DNA from: Lytechinus variegatus
Taxonomy: Eukaryota > Echinodermata > Echinoidea > Temnopleuroida > Toxopneustidae
Direction: 5' to 3'
Assembly (NCBI RefSeq): GCF_018143015.1
Contig: NC_054751.1
Location: forward strand, 26,642,783-26,706,782
Length of the DNA stretch: 64,000 bases
Positions 1 to 10,854 of this stretch are shown here, in pieces. Each line of letters starts with the position of its first letter. Position 1 is the stretch's first letter. Under the pieces are notes generated by a model. It was not told the origin of the DNA and ran no database searches. It was given only the letters and a program-made list of their open reading frames with translations. The translations under genes were made by a program, and so were the position numbers.

Positions 1-423
1 GCCTGAGGGAAGAGCAAGCGAAAAGTAAAACGTCAGTAACCTAGTTATATAAGTGGATGGAGATGATTGACATGATGTTGAAATGATTAAAAGTTGAACA
101 AAAAAAATTAGATGTAAGATAACGGATAAGATAAGATTTATTGACTCTATCGACCCCATCTCGGGGTATGAGAATACAAACATAGAAACATATTTACAAA
201 AGATATACAAACATAATAAATGTGAACATAATAGTATATAAGAATATTCAGCCTATATTGAATACAGAGTAATACAATATGTAATGTATATGAATGGTAT
301 AACACAGAGCATAAGAATCGGACGAATGATCAGCACATGATGGGGCAGGGCTTCTCAAACTAAGGCCCGCGAGACTGCTGGGGTTTTTTAAGTCGGCACA
401 ATATGAAACATAGCTCCAATATG

Positions 424-665
424 ACAGGGCCGTCGCCAGGGGGGGTGCGGAGGGTGCGAACGCACCCCCCTTCAGAACCAAAAAAAAAATAATAATAATA
501 ATAATAATAAAAAAACCGGAGGGGGGTAGGGATACTTGAGGGCTCTTTTGAAATAGATCTGGCCGGCGGGCTATATAACTGCATGAAATTGAGTTAATAC
601 GTTGTTTTTTGTGTTTTTTTTCATAAAAAGCACCCCCCCTAGAAAAAAGCTGGTGACGGCCCTGT
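424..665. mobile_element. MITE with 16-bp terminal inverted repeats
   Basis: Left end ACAGGGCCGTCGCCAG and right end CTGGTGACGGCCCTGT are inverted copies with one mismatch. Flanking ATG on both sides may be a 3-bp target duplication. The inside has G/C runs near the ends, an AAT microsatellite and no coding capacity. A 3-bp duplication would suit PIF/Harbinger or CACTA-like elements, but the superfamily is not resolved. Confidence 0.65.
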
Positions 666-893
666 ATGATTACATTGTGTATCCATGTAGACCTAAACCG
701 TAATAAAAGTAATGGCAGTCAAATAAATTTGATTTTTTTTCAAACAAAGTTTAGTGGAGTCTTTTCTGTCTGTTCGATCTACTTTCTTAATAGATGACCA
801 GCGCTGTTCTCACCATGTTTGGATCTACAGGTGCGAAAGTGCATTTTCCACTATGAAAATCTTAAAGAACTAACTCATACCGAAGTACCTTGA

Positions 894-1047
894 CAGGGCC
901 CTCGGAACGGTTTTCAAAGTGGAGGCTGAGGCTGGCCATGCAAAAAAATCACAATCATAATATGATCATTTTTACGTTTTTGTACATGGTTTTGGATAAA
1001 AGTGGGGGGCTGCATGAAGCCCCCCTCCCCCGCTTCCGCGGCCCCTG
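894..1047. mobile_element. Short hAT-like MITE
   Basis: Ends CAGGGCCCTCGGAACGG and (reverse complement of the right end) CAGGGGCCGCGGAAGCGGG form imperfect terminal inverted repeats. CTTGA directly flanks both ends (889-893 and 1048-1052), a 5-bp target duplication. The open frames over this interval come from the element and are not genes. Confidence 0.6.
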
Positions 1048-2130
1048 CTTGACCAGTGAACATTTGGCAATTATAGGGCCTACACCTTTTGTGCCAAGGT
1101 TCATTGACAAGCAACTTATTGCAGACAGACTGTCACCTTTCCCATATTAGAAAATGACTAGGAGACTGGCATCCTTACAACAGACATGCTCTATTATTCA
1201 TTCTACTTTGACTACAAAAAAATATTGATACTTCAAGACATTATGTCTCCCAATACCAGATATGGTACAATCTAGATTCCTTTTAGCAAAATACTACAAT
1301 TTTGTTATCATTAATATTGACTCTCGCTGTATTTCTAATTCTTTTCTAATTTTACCTGCGTTCCATATGAAACTGTTATAAATTTGTTGGATTAAATGCT
1401 CCCAAAATAAGGGCCAGATTGCACAAGAGAACATCTAGGACCCCGACCGCAAGGGTCTCTGCGCTTCGCGCACATTTTTTTCCTAAGTATCCACTTCACC
1501 CTAGCCCTTTCAGGTTTACTTGAAGTCTCATCTGGCCCTTCAAGGAAAAAGTTTGAGAACGGTATAGGGTAATAGGAATGTCTAGAGAATGGAATGACAA
1601 CATAAGCAACAACAAAAATGTAAACACAACTGGCTGCAAAAGAAGATAAAGAAGAAGAAGAAGGAGAGGAGAAGTAAGAGAAATCCAATGTAAAATAACT
1701 TTCCTACATTTTGAATTATTGATAACTGTATGTTTGTGTTTTCGCCAAATTCATTAGGCCTATATTGTAAATGTTTATACAGACTATTACCATTAATAAA
1801 ATAAAGGAATAATCCATGCAGGTGGATCCTTGTATTAAGTAAATAGAGTAAAATTCACTGAGCATTTTACTTGATTTCATCAAAATGATAACAAATAACG
1901 AAGTTTGGCAATATTTTGTCAAAACAGTTTCGCGGGGTCCTATGTCATAAATTAGCAATATCTGAGTTGGTATGTCATGTCCCCGCTCTCCATTTACTAA
2001 ATCTTATTACATGAAATCATAATTATGTCATATGGTTCTCATCCCCCTGCAGCATGCAATCCATTACTCATTTTGAATCAGGCATCACGTTTTTTTATTA
2101 TTATTCTTAGTGGGCGAAATTTGAATGAAT

Positions 2131-2262
2131 CAGGGGCCGCGGAACGTACGGCCCTTTGAAAGTGGGGGAGGGGGTTGGCTTGCAGACCATGCAAAATAAT
2201 AATTTACAATCAAGTGATCATTTCTAACGGTTTTGTACACGGTTTTAAAAAAAGGTTGAGGT
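2131..2262. mobile_element. Truncated second copy of the 894-1047 MITE family
   Basis: Starts CAGGGGCCGCGGAACG and follows the 894-1047 element closely for about 130 bp (shared CATGCAAAA, TGATCATTT and TTTTGTACA blocks). The right terminal repeat is absent, so this is a one-ended remnant. Confidence 0.55.
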
Positions 2263-2318
2263 GAACACCCACATATCGGACAAATATAATTATACATTAA
2301 TCTACTACATTGGAAAGC

Positions 2319-3085
2319 TTAAGGACAAGTCCACCCAACAAAAAGATGATTTGAATAGAAAGAGAAAATTCAAACAAGCCTAACCCTGGAAATTTCATCA
2401 AAATCGGATCTAAAATAAGAAATTTATGACATTTTAAGGTTTCGTTATTTCCAAAAACAGTTATATGCACATCCTAGTCAGTATGCAAATGAGGGGACCG
2501 ATGACACCACCCACTCACTATTTGTTTGGTATTTTATCATATGAAATATGAACTATTTGAATTTTCTCCTCATGTGGAACAAAGTTCCATTCCTCCCTGA
2601 ACATGTGGAATGCGATTGTTTTAACATTTTGTGGTTCAAACAAGGGGGCCTTAATTGTAAAATCCATAAAAATTGAAACATTGTTTTATTCAAACATTTA
2701 GAAAAAAGAAATAGTGAGTGAGTGACATCATCGGCTCTTTCATTTGCTAACACTGAGTTGAGCATATAGAACTGTTTTGTGAAAAATTAGCGAAACTTTA
2801 AAATGTCATAACTTTTTTATTTTCCATCCGATTTTTATTTCATTTCAAATAAACATTCATTTTCCTCCATTTTACAAAATTTCTTCATTTTTGTTAATAA
2901 GAAATCACATGAAATCAATTTCCATAAAGAAAATAAATATATACAACTTATGTGTACAGAGGAAGGTGTAGGTCCCTAGAAGCACATGCTTCGGGATACG
3001 CCTGTGGACATATTATGAAATTTTCAGCATTATTTTTGTCTGATTGATTCAAATCAACTTTCTTCTGGGGTGGACTTGCCCTTAA
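2319..3085. mobile_element. TTAA-flanked long-TIR element (family 1, with extra internal block)
   Basis: Bounded by TTAA at 2319 and 3082. The left end GGACAAGTCCACCC is mirrored by GGGTGGACTTGCCC at the right. It is the same family as 8999-9615 and 50399-51012. It carries about 175 bp that the other copies lack (roughly 2841-3018), probably a secondary insertion with no clear ends. TTAA duplications are typical of piggyBac and Kolobok-type transposons; there is no transposase. Confidence 0.75.
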
Positions 3086-3176
3086 CCATGTTAACTATTA
3101 CAGTGAATGGAGATTTTGGGGGTCTCTTTTGAGCATTTCAATTTTGTACCTGTTACAGACTTTGTAAATTGTTAAG

Positions 3177-3424
3177 CAGTGGCGTACGTACAGATGGGGG
3201 GGCTATCTTTGAAGGTGCCCACCCCCCATTCTTTACGACCAAGAAAGAGAAAAGGAAAAGAAAGAGAGAAGGGGTGGAATATGAGATAATGTCAAAATCT
3301 ATTAATAAATTTGATATTTGTAATAAAAATGTCAAAATTTTTGCTCACCCGTTTCGCTCGAATTTTTAAATACGTTTTGCCCCATATCTAGCCCCCTCCA
3401 AATTTTTGACTCATTACGTCACTG
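3177..3424. mobile_element. hAT-like MITE (CAGTGGCGTA ends)
   Basis: Left end CAGTGGCGTACGTA, right end TACGTCACTG. Flanks TTGTTAAG (3169-3176) and TTGTTAAT (3425-3432) match at 7 of 8 positions, as expected for an aged 8-bp hAT target duplication. Near-terminal G and C runs are typical of this MITE type. Confidence 0.8.
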
Positions 3425-3503
3425 TTGTTAATTAATTCGTATCGCCATCTCCGGAGAATCATTCATTTGCATAAGCAACGATTCGTTTCCATTTTCTTTG
3501 CAG

Positions 3504-5303
3504 GTTTTACTGAAAATAAATCAACATGATAACATACATTTGTGCTCAAGTATTAAGTGAACTCCTTCACAAATAATGTACTCTCATACATGCTGATTGA
3601 TGAATGCAGTCAGTGTTCGGTGAGCTCCGAGAGAATCAAAGCTGTTTATTAATGTGTTATCACCTGGCTTCACAATTAAATATCTAAAACATGGCATAAC
3701 AGTAACTTGATCACTTTCATAATGTTCATTATCTGGTGGGGCACTAATCACCATTGGCGGCGGAAGTAAAAAATTTTAGGAGGGGACAACCAAAATTTTT
3801 TTGACAAGCAAAAAAAAAAAAAAAAAAAGATTCTCAACCCAAAAATTTCAGGGAGGGCGTAGGAAAATAAATTGACAAGCAAAAAAAAAAAAAAAAAAAA
3901 AAAGGTCATCAACTAAAAATTTAGGGGGGGACCGTCCCCCCCTCCCCAAATTTAGGGGGGGACACGCCCCCCTGTCCCCCCCGCTTCCGCCGCCTATGCT
4001 AATCACCACCATATTTACATGATTAGAATGTTTCAAACGAAAAACAAAATGCAGATTTCCCCTTTTCTGTAGATAATGTAAATTAATGTAATTATCCAAA
4101 CATTTTAACTTCCATTTGAACTCTTCATTATTTTGGCAACTTTTGATCTTAACGGCCTTTCAAAATTAATGTAAGCCAGCGTAATGAGTGAATCATTTTG
4201 AGGGGGCACGACACGGTAGAGGTAAAACTCCGAAATAATAACTTATTAAGCGAGCAAGAATACTAAAAATCACAGTATGAAAGGTCGAATTTCCTCATCA
4301 AATTATTTCACAGTTTTTACACTCTTCGCGTTCAGTTCCCCTTTTCTCTGTCGTAGAACTGTTGGGCGTCCCCTATCTCAAGAGCCAGTATGTGTTTGAT
4401 GTCATGTATAATTACACGCCCTCATACAAAATAACGACATACTTCGAAAACAATCTTATTCGTGCTTTGTTGATCAAATGTGAATTTTTCCCGGGGGGCC
4501 ACTTCCATTCACGAGTGGATACCATGCGCGACCATGGGGTCTCGAAAAGCACCCTTAACACGTAATTTCCATATTCTGAAAATGCACCCCTTAACAAGTA
4601 TTGGCATGTGAAACCCTACCCTTAACAAGAATTGGAAACAAAACGATAATCTTGTCAAATGTTCCCTGAAATGAACCCCTAAACAAGTAAAGGAATGTTT
4701 TATTGTTACGGGTCCTTCGGTCGTCGGCTTTACCATAGGCCTAATTGGTTTAGTACGACCCACCTTCTACACCTCGCGCAAATCGGACTCTAAATACGTA
4801 GTGTTGGGGCAAAAAGGACATCCTTTATAAAACATTTTAATTTTGTTTTATCATCCCCGCAAATTCGACCCTAAACACGTAATTTTCCTAGCGAAATAGA
4901 TACCCTTTTTTCATTATTTTTGTGTTTTTGACACCCTTATCACGTTACGTACGTAACGTGCCCTATCGTGAAAAAGACATCCTTTTTACGTGTTTTTTTG
5001 GTCGCGCATGGTATCCACTCGTCAATGTAAGTGGCCCCCCGGGGAATTTTTGTATGTTCTCATGCAGCTGTTAATATGACAGATTCAAAATCAAATCCCA
5101 GTGTTATAAGCCTAATGGATCACGAGTATCAAATGTCAATTAAGATGGTGGTGCACATGAAACTGCTTCTTGAAGGATTAGGGACGCTGGAAGATTGGAG
5201 TGTAAATGTTGCAATTGCAAAATTCTCCCACACAATCAATAATTTTGACGCCTGGGGACGAGGATATATTATGTTTACATTCGTGGAGCACGTGCAATTC
5301 TAA
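3504..5303 (+). CDS. Spliced gene candidate, last three exons, unassigned (possible helical secreted protein)
   Basis: Three exons join in one frame. Exon a, 3504-3549, follows TTTTCTTTGCAG and encodes VLLKINQHDNIHLCS, ending in phase 1. Exon b, 4357-4479, follows CCTTTTCTCTGTCGTAG and encodes a stretch including LLGVPYLKSQYVFDV and YFENNLIRALLIK, ending in phase 1. Exon c, 5068-5303, follows GTTCTCATGCAG and encodes 77 residues after the split codon, then TAA. AATAAA at 5684 closes the transcript. The start is not found. The donors (GTATTA, GTGAAT) are weak; GTATGT at 4389 could end exon b early. The end, NFDAWGRGYIMFTFVEHV, recalls the last helix of CNTF/LIF-type cytokines (F-x(5)-G-[LY]), but this is weak. 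The last intron, 4480-5067, is mostly the 4490-5043 MITE. Exon c is the most secure part. Confidence 0.45.
3752..3998. mobile_element. hAT-like MITE with perfect 8-bp target duplication
   Basis: CATTGGCGGCGGAAG at the left and its inverted counterpart CTTCCGCCGCCTATG at the right form the ends. CTAATCAC flanks both sides exactly (3744-3751 and 3999-4006). Inside, a module ending in GACAAGC plus poly-A occurs twice, so the element contains a tandem duplication. The poly-A/poly-T frame here is not a gene. Confidence 0.85.
4490..5043. mobile_element. 554-bp MITE with ~45-bp TIRs and perfect 8-bp target duplication
   Basis: Left end CCCGGGGGGCCACTT continues for about 45 bp and recurs inverted at the right end with two mismatches. 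GAATTTTT flanks both sides exactly (4482-4489, 5044-5051). The interior is built of about seven degenerate copies of a motif near ACCCTTAACACGTAATT (about 4549, 4585, 4616, 4673, 4785, 4867, 4931). No coding capacity. The 8-bp duplication suggests hAT or a relative. It lies between two candidate exons and fills the intron. Confidence 0.88.
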
Positions 5304-5683
5304 TGTCAGCTCAGTCTGATCATACAGACACCATACTTTTTTTGTGTAATATTATGTATTTTTTATGTTTGATTAATTTCCGAAACACTGCAATGCTGTC
5401 TGAATGTAGGGATATAATTACATTAATTGAAACTTATTCATATCACACGGACACGGTAGAAATTTGATGACACAATCAGTCTTTGAGAACGAATATGTAG
5501 CTTCAATATTTTGGTTTTACAAAGAAGTCTTCTTTACACAGACTATTCTATCTCACAGTTCAATTTGCTTAGTCTGTTGATATAGGCGCTGTGATGAAAC
5601 GGTAATGGGAGATCACGCAATAATTCAGTTCAACATGTTTGGCTTTGAACGTTCTTTTTTTGTAATGAATGTTTTTAATCAGA

Positions 5684-5689
5684 AATAAA
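5684..5689 (+). other. Poly(A) signal AATAAA
   Basis: Canonical AATAAA about 380 bp after the TAA at 5303; the natural 3' end for the 3504-5303 gene candidate. Confidence 0.4.
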
Positions 5690-6300
5690 GTGATAGCACT
5701 CGATGCGAAGAAATTTCTAGCGAAATTTACCGGGTAATTTGAAAAAGATCCACTGCCTAATTTGCATAATTGACCATTTGCAAAAAGTTTTTTTTAGCTG
5801 TAATATATCTTGCACACAATAATAAACGTACTTGTGACGAGATATGTTTACTATTATTACTCCGAATTCAAATGGTCGACCTGAACACGGAAGACTAAAA
5901 AAAATAGGAACTACCAAGAATGTTCACATGCCCTTTTAAACAATATTTCAGGGCTTCAGGCAATCAAAAAAAAAAGTTTCCATGCAAGGTATTTGTATAT
6001 TTAAGTTTGTGTTAAACTGTTGAATTGAAGTCTACGAAAAATTTAGGTCTATGCTTCTCTCGGTATCATTCTTCATGATTATGTACTGAACAGTGAACAC
6101 GCATATTGAAAAGCAATAAAAAACGGTCTGCTTAATGGAATAACAAGCACTGTGTGTTGTAGAAAAAAAAAGTATAGCCTTGATGGTCATGTCCCAGAAT
6201 CCGCGTAGCCTGGCCATTTGGCATAATCTCCGAAACTTTCAATAAAACCCCAACAACTATTGTTTTTTACAGGTCATTTTCACATGACCATTATCCAGAC

Positions 6301-6486
6301 CAGGGGCGGATTAAGGATTTTCCAAAAGGGGGGCACATTTTTTCCGATCAAATTTGACAAGCAAAAAAAAAGAAATAAAAGGTCTTTACTAACATTTTTA
6401 CATTACAAATTTTAATTTTGTTTCTCAAAAGGGGCACGGCGGGCCGGCTGTGCCCCCCCCCCCTCCTCCTTGAATCAGCTATAGTG
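6301..6486. mobile_element. hAT-like MITE (CAGGGGCGGATT end)
   Basis: Left end CAGGGGCGGATTAAGG; right end CCTTGAATCAGCTATAGTG, a decayed inverted copy. Flanks ATCCAGAC (6293-6300) and TTCCAGAC (6487-6494) match at 7 of 8. It shares the TTTGACAAGC-poly(A) interior with 3752-3998, so the two are related. Confidence 0.75.
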
Positions 6487-6839
6487 TTCCAGACGCATAT
6501 CGCGAACACCTGTCCATTGAAAACATTTCCGTGAAAACATGATCAATAAGTATATTAGAGTCTGCGAAGTATAAGACTACGAAAATAATATTCTCGGACT
6601 TCGGATTGAGAAGAGCTCAGTATTTCGCGGAACAACAGGCAGGGGTCATAACAAAGCTCAGGGAAGATATGTTTTGTGTTCGTTCAACTGTGTAAAGCTC
6701 CTATTATGAATTTGGATCGCCTTGCAATGTATTGCGAAATTTGGGGATTCCTATTCAATTGACGGATATTTAGTCGCATTTTCTGCATTGTGAAATCGAT
6801 TTAAACGACGTTAGACGGTGAACTTGCCCCGGGCATTGT

Positions 6840-7033
6840 TCGTTTGGTTTTCTTCAAGATCACACTTGCCACTCACTGACTCTGCAGTGTAGGTCACACA
6901 ACACAGATTGCACAGGTGCCTGGCTATAGCTGGAACGGATCGTCTTTGAATCCTCGTTTTCTTGCTCCTTGATCTTCAGCTACACCTTTTCTCGATATCT
7001 CATCCGCGAACCCTGCAACATCAAAGGAACACG
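6840..7033 (+). other. Putative noncoding first exon and promoter-proximal region
   Basis: Unique, less AT-rich sequence ending in GAACACG directly before GTGAGTTAT, a near-consensus 5' splice site (GT at 7034). No frame of useful length ends here, so it would be a 5' untranslated exon. The nearest fitting acceptor I see is TTTTGTCTTTTATTAATAAAACAG before 11903. The exon start is a guess. Confidence 0.35.
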
Positions 7034-7039
7034 GTGAGT

Positions 7040-8354
7040 TATACTGATTTGGCTCTTATTTTTCAACATTTTCATCTATTGCTATTATTAAATACTAGTC
7101 TAGTCCGTAGCTCAAAAGTCGATCGAGAAATAGAGTATGCCTATCAAGTGCATACTGCATATTAGACCAAAAGCTTCGGTCTCTGTTATGTTGGTTGTTC
7201 AGCTGAACTTCGTTGGCTTCACTCACCAATTAAAAAATTAAAAAAATTTAAAAAACTCCTCGAAACAGACGGCTGCCAGCTGTCTAACTGCATATATACC
7301 AAGGTAGAGAGTGGGCTTTTAAACAAATTTTATACAGCATACAAGTATGTTACACCAACCTGGTCCGATGGACAGTACACAGATGATGATGATGATGATG
7401 ATGATGATTACAATGAAACTATTTTATGCAACATACTTTGACCAGGATTTTTGGAGGGAGAACTGTACCCAATTCAATTTCAATTTACTTATATATACAG
7501 ACATTGAGGCATGTACAATATATGATATTTTTCTATAAGTGAAACAAAACAGAGTATGTATATATTGTATATATATATATATATAATAACCTCGTTCGTA
7601 GGATGAGTGATGTATATAAGAAAAATATCAAACTTTATGAAATAAAATTCTAAGAAATTGGGAGGGATCCACTATAAAGCAGTGCTTGTATTGTGTGGAC
7701 CCCTCTAAATAGGGGTCCACACACTAGCTGTCCTATACCTATAAATCTTATTTGAGGTATTATAGCTGCCATGGGTGTGCATGGGAGGGGGGGGGGTTGA
7801 GAGAGAAAGAGGCGTCTTATCTGCCTTCAAAATAAATGAAATTCTTCGTGAGAGTTTGCCTTGAGAAAATACAAGAAATCCTCAATCCTTGAAATATATA
7901 CAGACTTAAAACTTCTTTTTGTAAATACTTTTCGTAATGTGTTGCTTTTATCAGCTTGTCACCTATGAATTCGCGTTATTTAAGTAAATTATAGCATGTC
8001 TGATGATAATTAAGCAAGGTTAACCCTTGTCGCCTTGCCATACACCCCTAGTTTACTATATTTTTGTTGAGGTTAAATGTAGGCCTATTTTTATCTTATT
8101 CATGGGTTATACGGCTATATATATTGTACTCCCTTTTTATATAGCCTAGGGAGACATTGAAAAACAAGCACCATTTATCGTTATAAGCACTATTGTTGAA
8201 ATACAGTATACACAGGAAAGGGAACATTTCGTCGGGGATATGCAACAGCCGATTTCGTTTTCGACGTGCTATCATGCATGTCTAGCTAGTCTACAGCACA
8301 GACTTAATGCTTTTCAGTAATTCTTAAAGTCTGAAGGATTGAGACTAAAATCTA
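7040..8354. other. No gene seen; putative intron
   Basis: Holds a (GAT)n tract at 7383-7410, a short TA tract near 7567 and a G run near 7790. No exon with paired splice sites was found. Confidence 0.4.
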
Positions 8355-8943
8355 TTAAAGGGATGGTCCGGGCTGAAAATATTTATATCTTAATACATAG
8401 AGTAGAATTTACTGAGCAAAATGCCGAAAATTTCATCAAAATCGGATTACAAATAAGAAAGTGATTGAAGTTTAAAGTTAAGTAATATTTTGTGAAAACA
8501 GTCGTCATGAATATTCATTAGGTGAGCTGATGATGTAACATCTCCACTTGTTCTTTTGTATTTTATCATATGAAATTAGGTTTATTCAAATTTTTTCCTC
8601 TGAGAATTAGAAGAATTTGATTGACAACTGATTTAGTGCATTACATATTTATTGCTGCAACTGATTTCATTATAAGGGAGACATATTATTCACACAAGTA
8701 TGAAATAATGAAAAAATATGATTTCATGTAATAACATATGAAAACAGAAAGTGGAGATGTGACATCATCAGCTCACCTAATGAATATTCATGACGACTGT
8801 TTTCACAAAATATTGCTAAACTTTAAACTTCAATAACTTTATTATTTGTTTTCCGATTTTGATGAAATTTTCGGCATTTTGCTCAGTGAATTCTACTCTA
8901 TGTGTTAAGATATATATATTTTCAGCCTGGACCATCCCTTTAA
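8355..8943. mobile_element. TTAA-flanked long-TIR element (family 2)
   Basis: TTAA at 8355 and 8940. The left end AAGGGATGGTCCGGGCTGAA and the right end TTCAGCCTGGACCATCCCTT are inverted copies, and the inverted similarity continues inward for well over 150 bp (ATGAATATTCAT and CATCAGCTCACC blocks at both sides). Related copies lie at 39114-39882 and 42713-43310. Confidence 0.85.
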
Positions 8944-8998
8944 TAATTAGAGATTTGAAGTCTAGTCTTCACTCTAGACATGGTATGTAAAAGCATGC

Positions 8999-9615
8999 TT
9001 AAAGGACAAGTCCACCCCAACAAAAACTTGATTTGAATAAAAAGAGGAAAATTCAACAAGCATAACACTGAAAATTTCATCAAAATCGGTTGTAAAATAA
9101 GAAAGTTATGGCATTTTAAAGTTTCGCTTGTTTTCAACAAAATAGTTACATGTATATGAACGAGCCAGTTACATTCAAATGAGAGAGTTGATGACATCAC
9201 TCTCTCACTATTTCTTTTGTATTTTATTATATGAAATATGAAATATTTTCATTTTCTCGTCATTGTCAAGTGAAATGAAGTTTCATTTCTCCCTGAACGC
9301 GTGGAATTCCTTTATTCTAACATTTTGTGCTTCAGGCAAGGAGATCCTAATCGTCAAATTCGTAAAAATTGAAATATTGTATAATTCAAACAATAAAAAA
9401 CAAAAGAAATAGTGAGTGAGTGACATCATCGACTCTCTCATTTGGATGTAACCGGCTCGTTCATATAACTATTTTGTTGAAAATAAGCAAAACTTTGAAA
9501 TGTCATAACTTTCTTACTTTACATCCGATTTTGATGAAATTTTCAACGTTGTGCTTGTCTGATTTTTCTCTATTGATTCAAATCAAAATTTTTCTGAGGT
9601 GGTCTTGACCTTTAA
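8999..9615. mobile_element. TTAA-flanked long-TIR element (family 1, fullest copy)
   Basis: TTAA at 8999 and 9612. Left AAAGGACAAGTCCACC is mirrored by GGTGGTCTTGACCTTT. The arms extend over 200 bp, including matching ATGTCATAACTTTCTTA and GTGACATCATCGACTCTC blocks. It lies 55 bp from the family 2 element. No transposase; the frames across the arms are artefacts. Confidence 0.85.
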
Positions 9616-9845
9616 AGTGTCAAATTTTAGTCTGTGCTTGCCGACTTTTGCACGTCAGCGTTGACCTCAATACCCGCCTCGTTCTGTATATCAACAAACA
9701 CAGCTGACTCATTTACATACAATTGAGGCTGTGGGTTTCCCTTCCGTTATCCGCACTATAGTCTCCGGTCAAGCATTTCCTTGTTAATTAAATCTTGTAA
9801 TTGTGTTCGGCCTGACTTTATAACCGCATTTTTATATTTTCTGTC

Positions 9846-10854
9846 CAGTGGCGTAACTGCGGGGGGGGGGGCACGTGCCCCCACCCAATCGTCTGTCCCC
9901 CTCCCCCCCCCCACAAAAAAAAAGCGGGAGAAAAGGAAAAAAAGCGGGAGAAAGGAAGAGAAACGTAGTGGGAAAGAAGATATTGCAATTTACATATTAT
10001 GTCATATAAAATTACACGAGAATTGTTTCCATAGCTTCATGAAATATAATTTGCTCAGGGCATATGTGTTCATCGTTCCTGGTGCTCGTATATCCTGTCG
10101 TACTAAAACATTCCGTCAATATACACCAAATATATTTCCTCGCACTTCTTGTTCTTATTGTTTTATGTAGTGATATATGCTTCTTTTTAATAAAAACTTC
10201 AAAGTGATTGCCCCATTTTAAGGTCTGAATTTAAATCATTTCCTATCCGTGCTTACTTCTGCATTAGTGGATTGGTGAGATACGTCTGCTCTTCATGAAT
10301 TTCTAAGATCAATCCTTAAAATGTCCTTTTTCTGATCTGAATATAAAAAAATTTCAGCTCGCGCTTCGCGATCGCATCATTTGGCTAGTGGAATACGTAT
10401 GGTCTTACTGAATTCTAACAAGCCTTAGAAGTTAGAATGCCCGTCTTCAAGTATAAATTTCCTAAATTTTCAGCTCACGCTTCGCGCTTACAATATTTGA
10501 TTAGTGAGATGTGTATGATTATGATTACAATAACTACAAAAAAGTGCTTCATGTGTTTAGATGTACAAAATAAAGCGCTTGGCACTCGCATTAGATGACA
10601 ATGGTGAGATATGTATACTCTTTGGATTCCTAAAAATAGTCCTTATTTTATGCCCTTGTTTGGGGTCAATATATACCAAAAAAATCAGCTCTCGCTTCGC
10701 TCTGGCATTGTTTGATTAGTGAGATACATATCCATTCAATGAAACAGTTCTTAAAATTTTGTCTACTTTAGGTCAGCATACCTGGCAATGAGCGTGTAAG
10801 TGACTCAAAACTTTTGCTGGTGCCCCCAATGCCGTGACCCACGGTACGCCACTG
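9846..10854. mobile_element. 1-kb non-autonomous hAT element with perfect 8-bp target duplication
   Basis: CAGTGGCGTAACTGCGGGG at the left; ACGGTACGCCACTG at the right. TTTCTGTC flanks both ends exactly (9838-9845, 10855-10862). The inside is mostly a degenerate tandem array (10243-10775). The 129-residue frame beginning near 9781 runs into this element and is not a gene. Confidence 0.88.
10243..10775. repeat. Degenerate ~110-bp tandem repeat inside the hAT element
   Basis: Five diverged units start near 10243, 10357, 10471, 10574 and 10685. The shared core is TCAGCTCGCGCTTCGC, followed by a GCATTRTTTGATTAGTGAGA-like segment and an AT-rich spacer. A partial unit may precede at about 10119. 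Confidence 0.7.

Noticed and set aside
1392-1688. 98-codon - strand Ser-rich frame
   Set aside because: Its start is an AAG/AGG purine-rich tract read on the other strand; no splice support.
9781-10170. 129-codon frame
   Set aside because: Crosses the left end of the 1-kb hAT element, including its G/C and A runs.
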